This document shows positions 6,068 through 6,478 of a stretch of DNA of 6,478 bases, piece by piece. This DNA is from Flavobacterium sp. GTDB taxonomy: Bacteria; Bacteroidota; Bacteroidia; Flavobacteriales; Flavobacteriaceae. A program made the position numbers and the translations under genes. Every line of letters starts with the position of its first letter. The first letter of the stretch is position 1. The notes under the pieces are model-generated. The model worked only from the letters and a program-made list of their open reading frames with translations, searched no databases and had not been told where the DNA came from. The stretch is taken from NCBI GenBank assembly GCA_030682755.1, contig JAUXNR010000797.1, forward strand, positions 1-6,478. Direction: 5' to 3'.

Positions 6068-6478
6068 AATTCTTCTGTTCCAATTCTTTCTTTTCACTGA
6101 AACCGAAAAGTTTGTCTCTTTTTATTAATTCTGCAATACCTTTTGGCAGCATTGATTCCCAGCCGTCAATATCTTTTGAGATCATTTTCAATACGTGACG
6201 AGAATAAATTTCTAAATTGTCTGTGTTGAAATTTTCAATATCAAGAACTTTTCCGTTGAATTTAAAGAATTTATACAATTCTTTCATTCTTGGATGTACT
6301 TTTAGGTTTTCTGAATTGATGACAGTTTTGTTTTCATCTTTCATCGGATACAAGAATACTTTCAAGTCACGGTAAAATAATTTACCAAAAGCTTCAAGAA
6401 TTCCACCACTCAAATGGCGATAGTATTTTTCATCAAAAATATCAACAAGATTGTTCACTCCCATGGCTAATCCCATGC
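6066..6478 (-). CDS. C-terminal end of a conserved uncharacterised protein (partial)
   Basis: The frame is open to the right edge, so the start lies outside; the visible ATG at 6476 is internal. The 136 residues seen begin GLAMGVNNLVDIFDEKYY and continue through SGGILEAFGKLF (23-34), a LKVFLYPMKDE segment (38-48), VHPRMKELYKFF (60-71) and a final LFGF (123-126), with a charged tail of ten residues. I recall this pattern at the C-terminus of a ~480-residue cytoplasmic family found in several bacterial phyla, described only by automatic labels such as nicotinate-nucleotide adenylyltransferase or TonB-dependent receptor. Nothing visible supports either name: there are no nucleotidyltransferase HxGH or SxTxxR motifs and no outer-membrane beta-barrel features in this part. 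The function should be treated as unknown. It converges on bcp and shares its terminator. Confidence 0.85.
   Translation of the reverse strand, partial: MGLAMGVNNLVDIFDEKYYRHLSGGILEAFGKLFYRDLKVFLYPMKDENKTVINSENLKVHPRMKELYKFFKFNGKVLDIENFNTDNLEIYSRHVLKMISKDIDGWESMLPKGIAELIKRDKLFGFSEKKELEQKN

Overview
The window looks like chromosomal DNA from a member of the Bacteroidota, most likely the family Flavobacteriaceae. By eye it is AT-rich (roughly one third GC). Start codons lack clear Shine-Dalgarno sequences, and the two promoters I can propose carry the TAnnTTTG -7 box of this phylum. The UvrA, Nth and sigma proteins also read as flavobacterial versions of their families. No tRNA, rRNA, CRISPR array, insertion sequence or phage gene was seen.

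Layout, left to right. A minus-strand terminator (8-60) and a short degenerate repeat (63-101) follow a minus-strand gene for a secreted protein of unknown function with four ~16-residue repeats (106-732). A 250-base gap with no strong signal separates it from uvrA (983-3772, minus), the damage-recognition ATPase of nucleotide excision repair. A 282-base divergent intergenic region then holds a -7 box for uvrA and a full promoter for an ECF-type sigma factor (4055-4639, plus). The sigma gene is followed after 53 bases by a 47-codon reading frame (4693-4836), and the pair ends at a strong terminator (4839-4874). Converging on that terminator is nth (4855-5514, minus), an endonuclease III homologue whose stop codon lies inside the terminator hairpin. 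Divergent from nth is bcp (5575-6027, plus), a thiol peroxidase of the PrxQ/Bcp type. A symmetric bidirectional terminator (6032-6067) separates bcp from the C-terminal end of a gene that runs off the right edge (6066-6478, minus).

Taken together, the core (983-6027) puts nucleotide excision repair, base excision repair and peroxide removal around one alternative sigma factor. A shared role in surviving oxidative DNA damage is a reasonable inference, but only from proximity, because the genes lie in separate, partly opposed transcription units. The main oddities are an Nth with no cysteines for the usual iron-sulfur cluster, a UvrA that has apparently lost one whole zinc site, the small protein behind the sigma gene, and the repeat-bearing secreted protein. 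I see no clear sign of a wholly new multi-gene system; most of the window is ordinary core genome.
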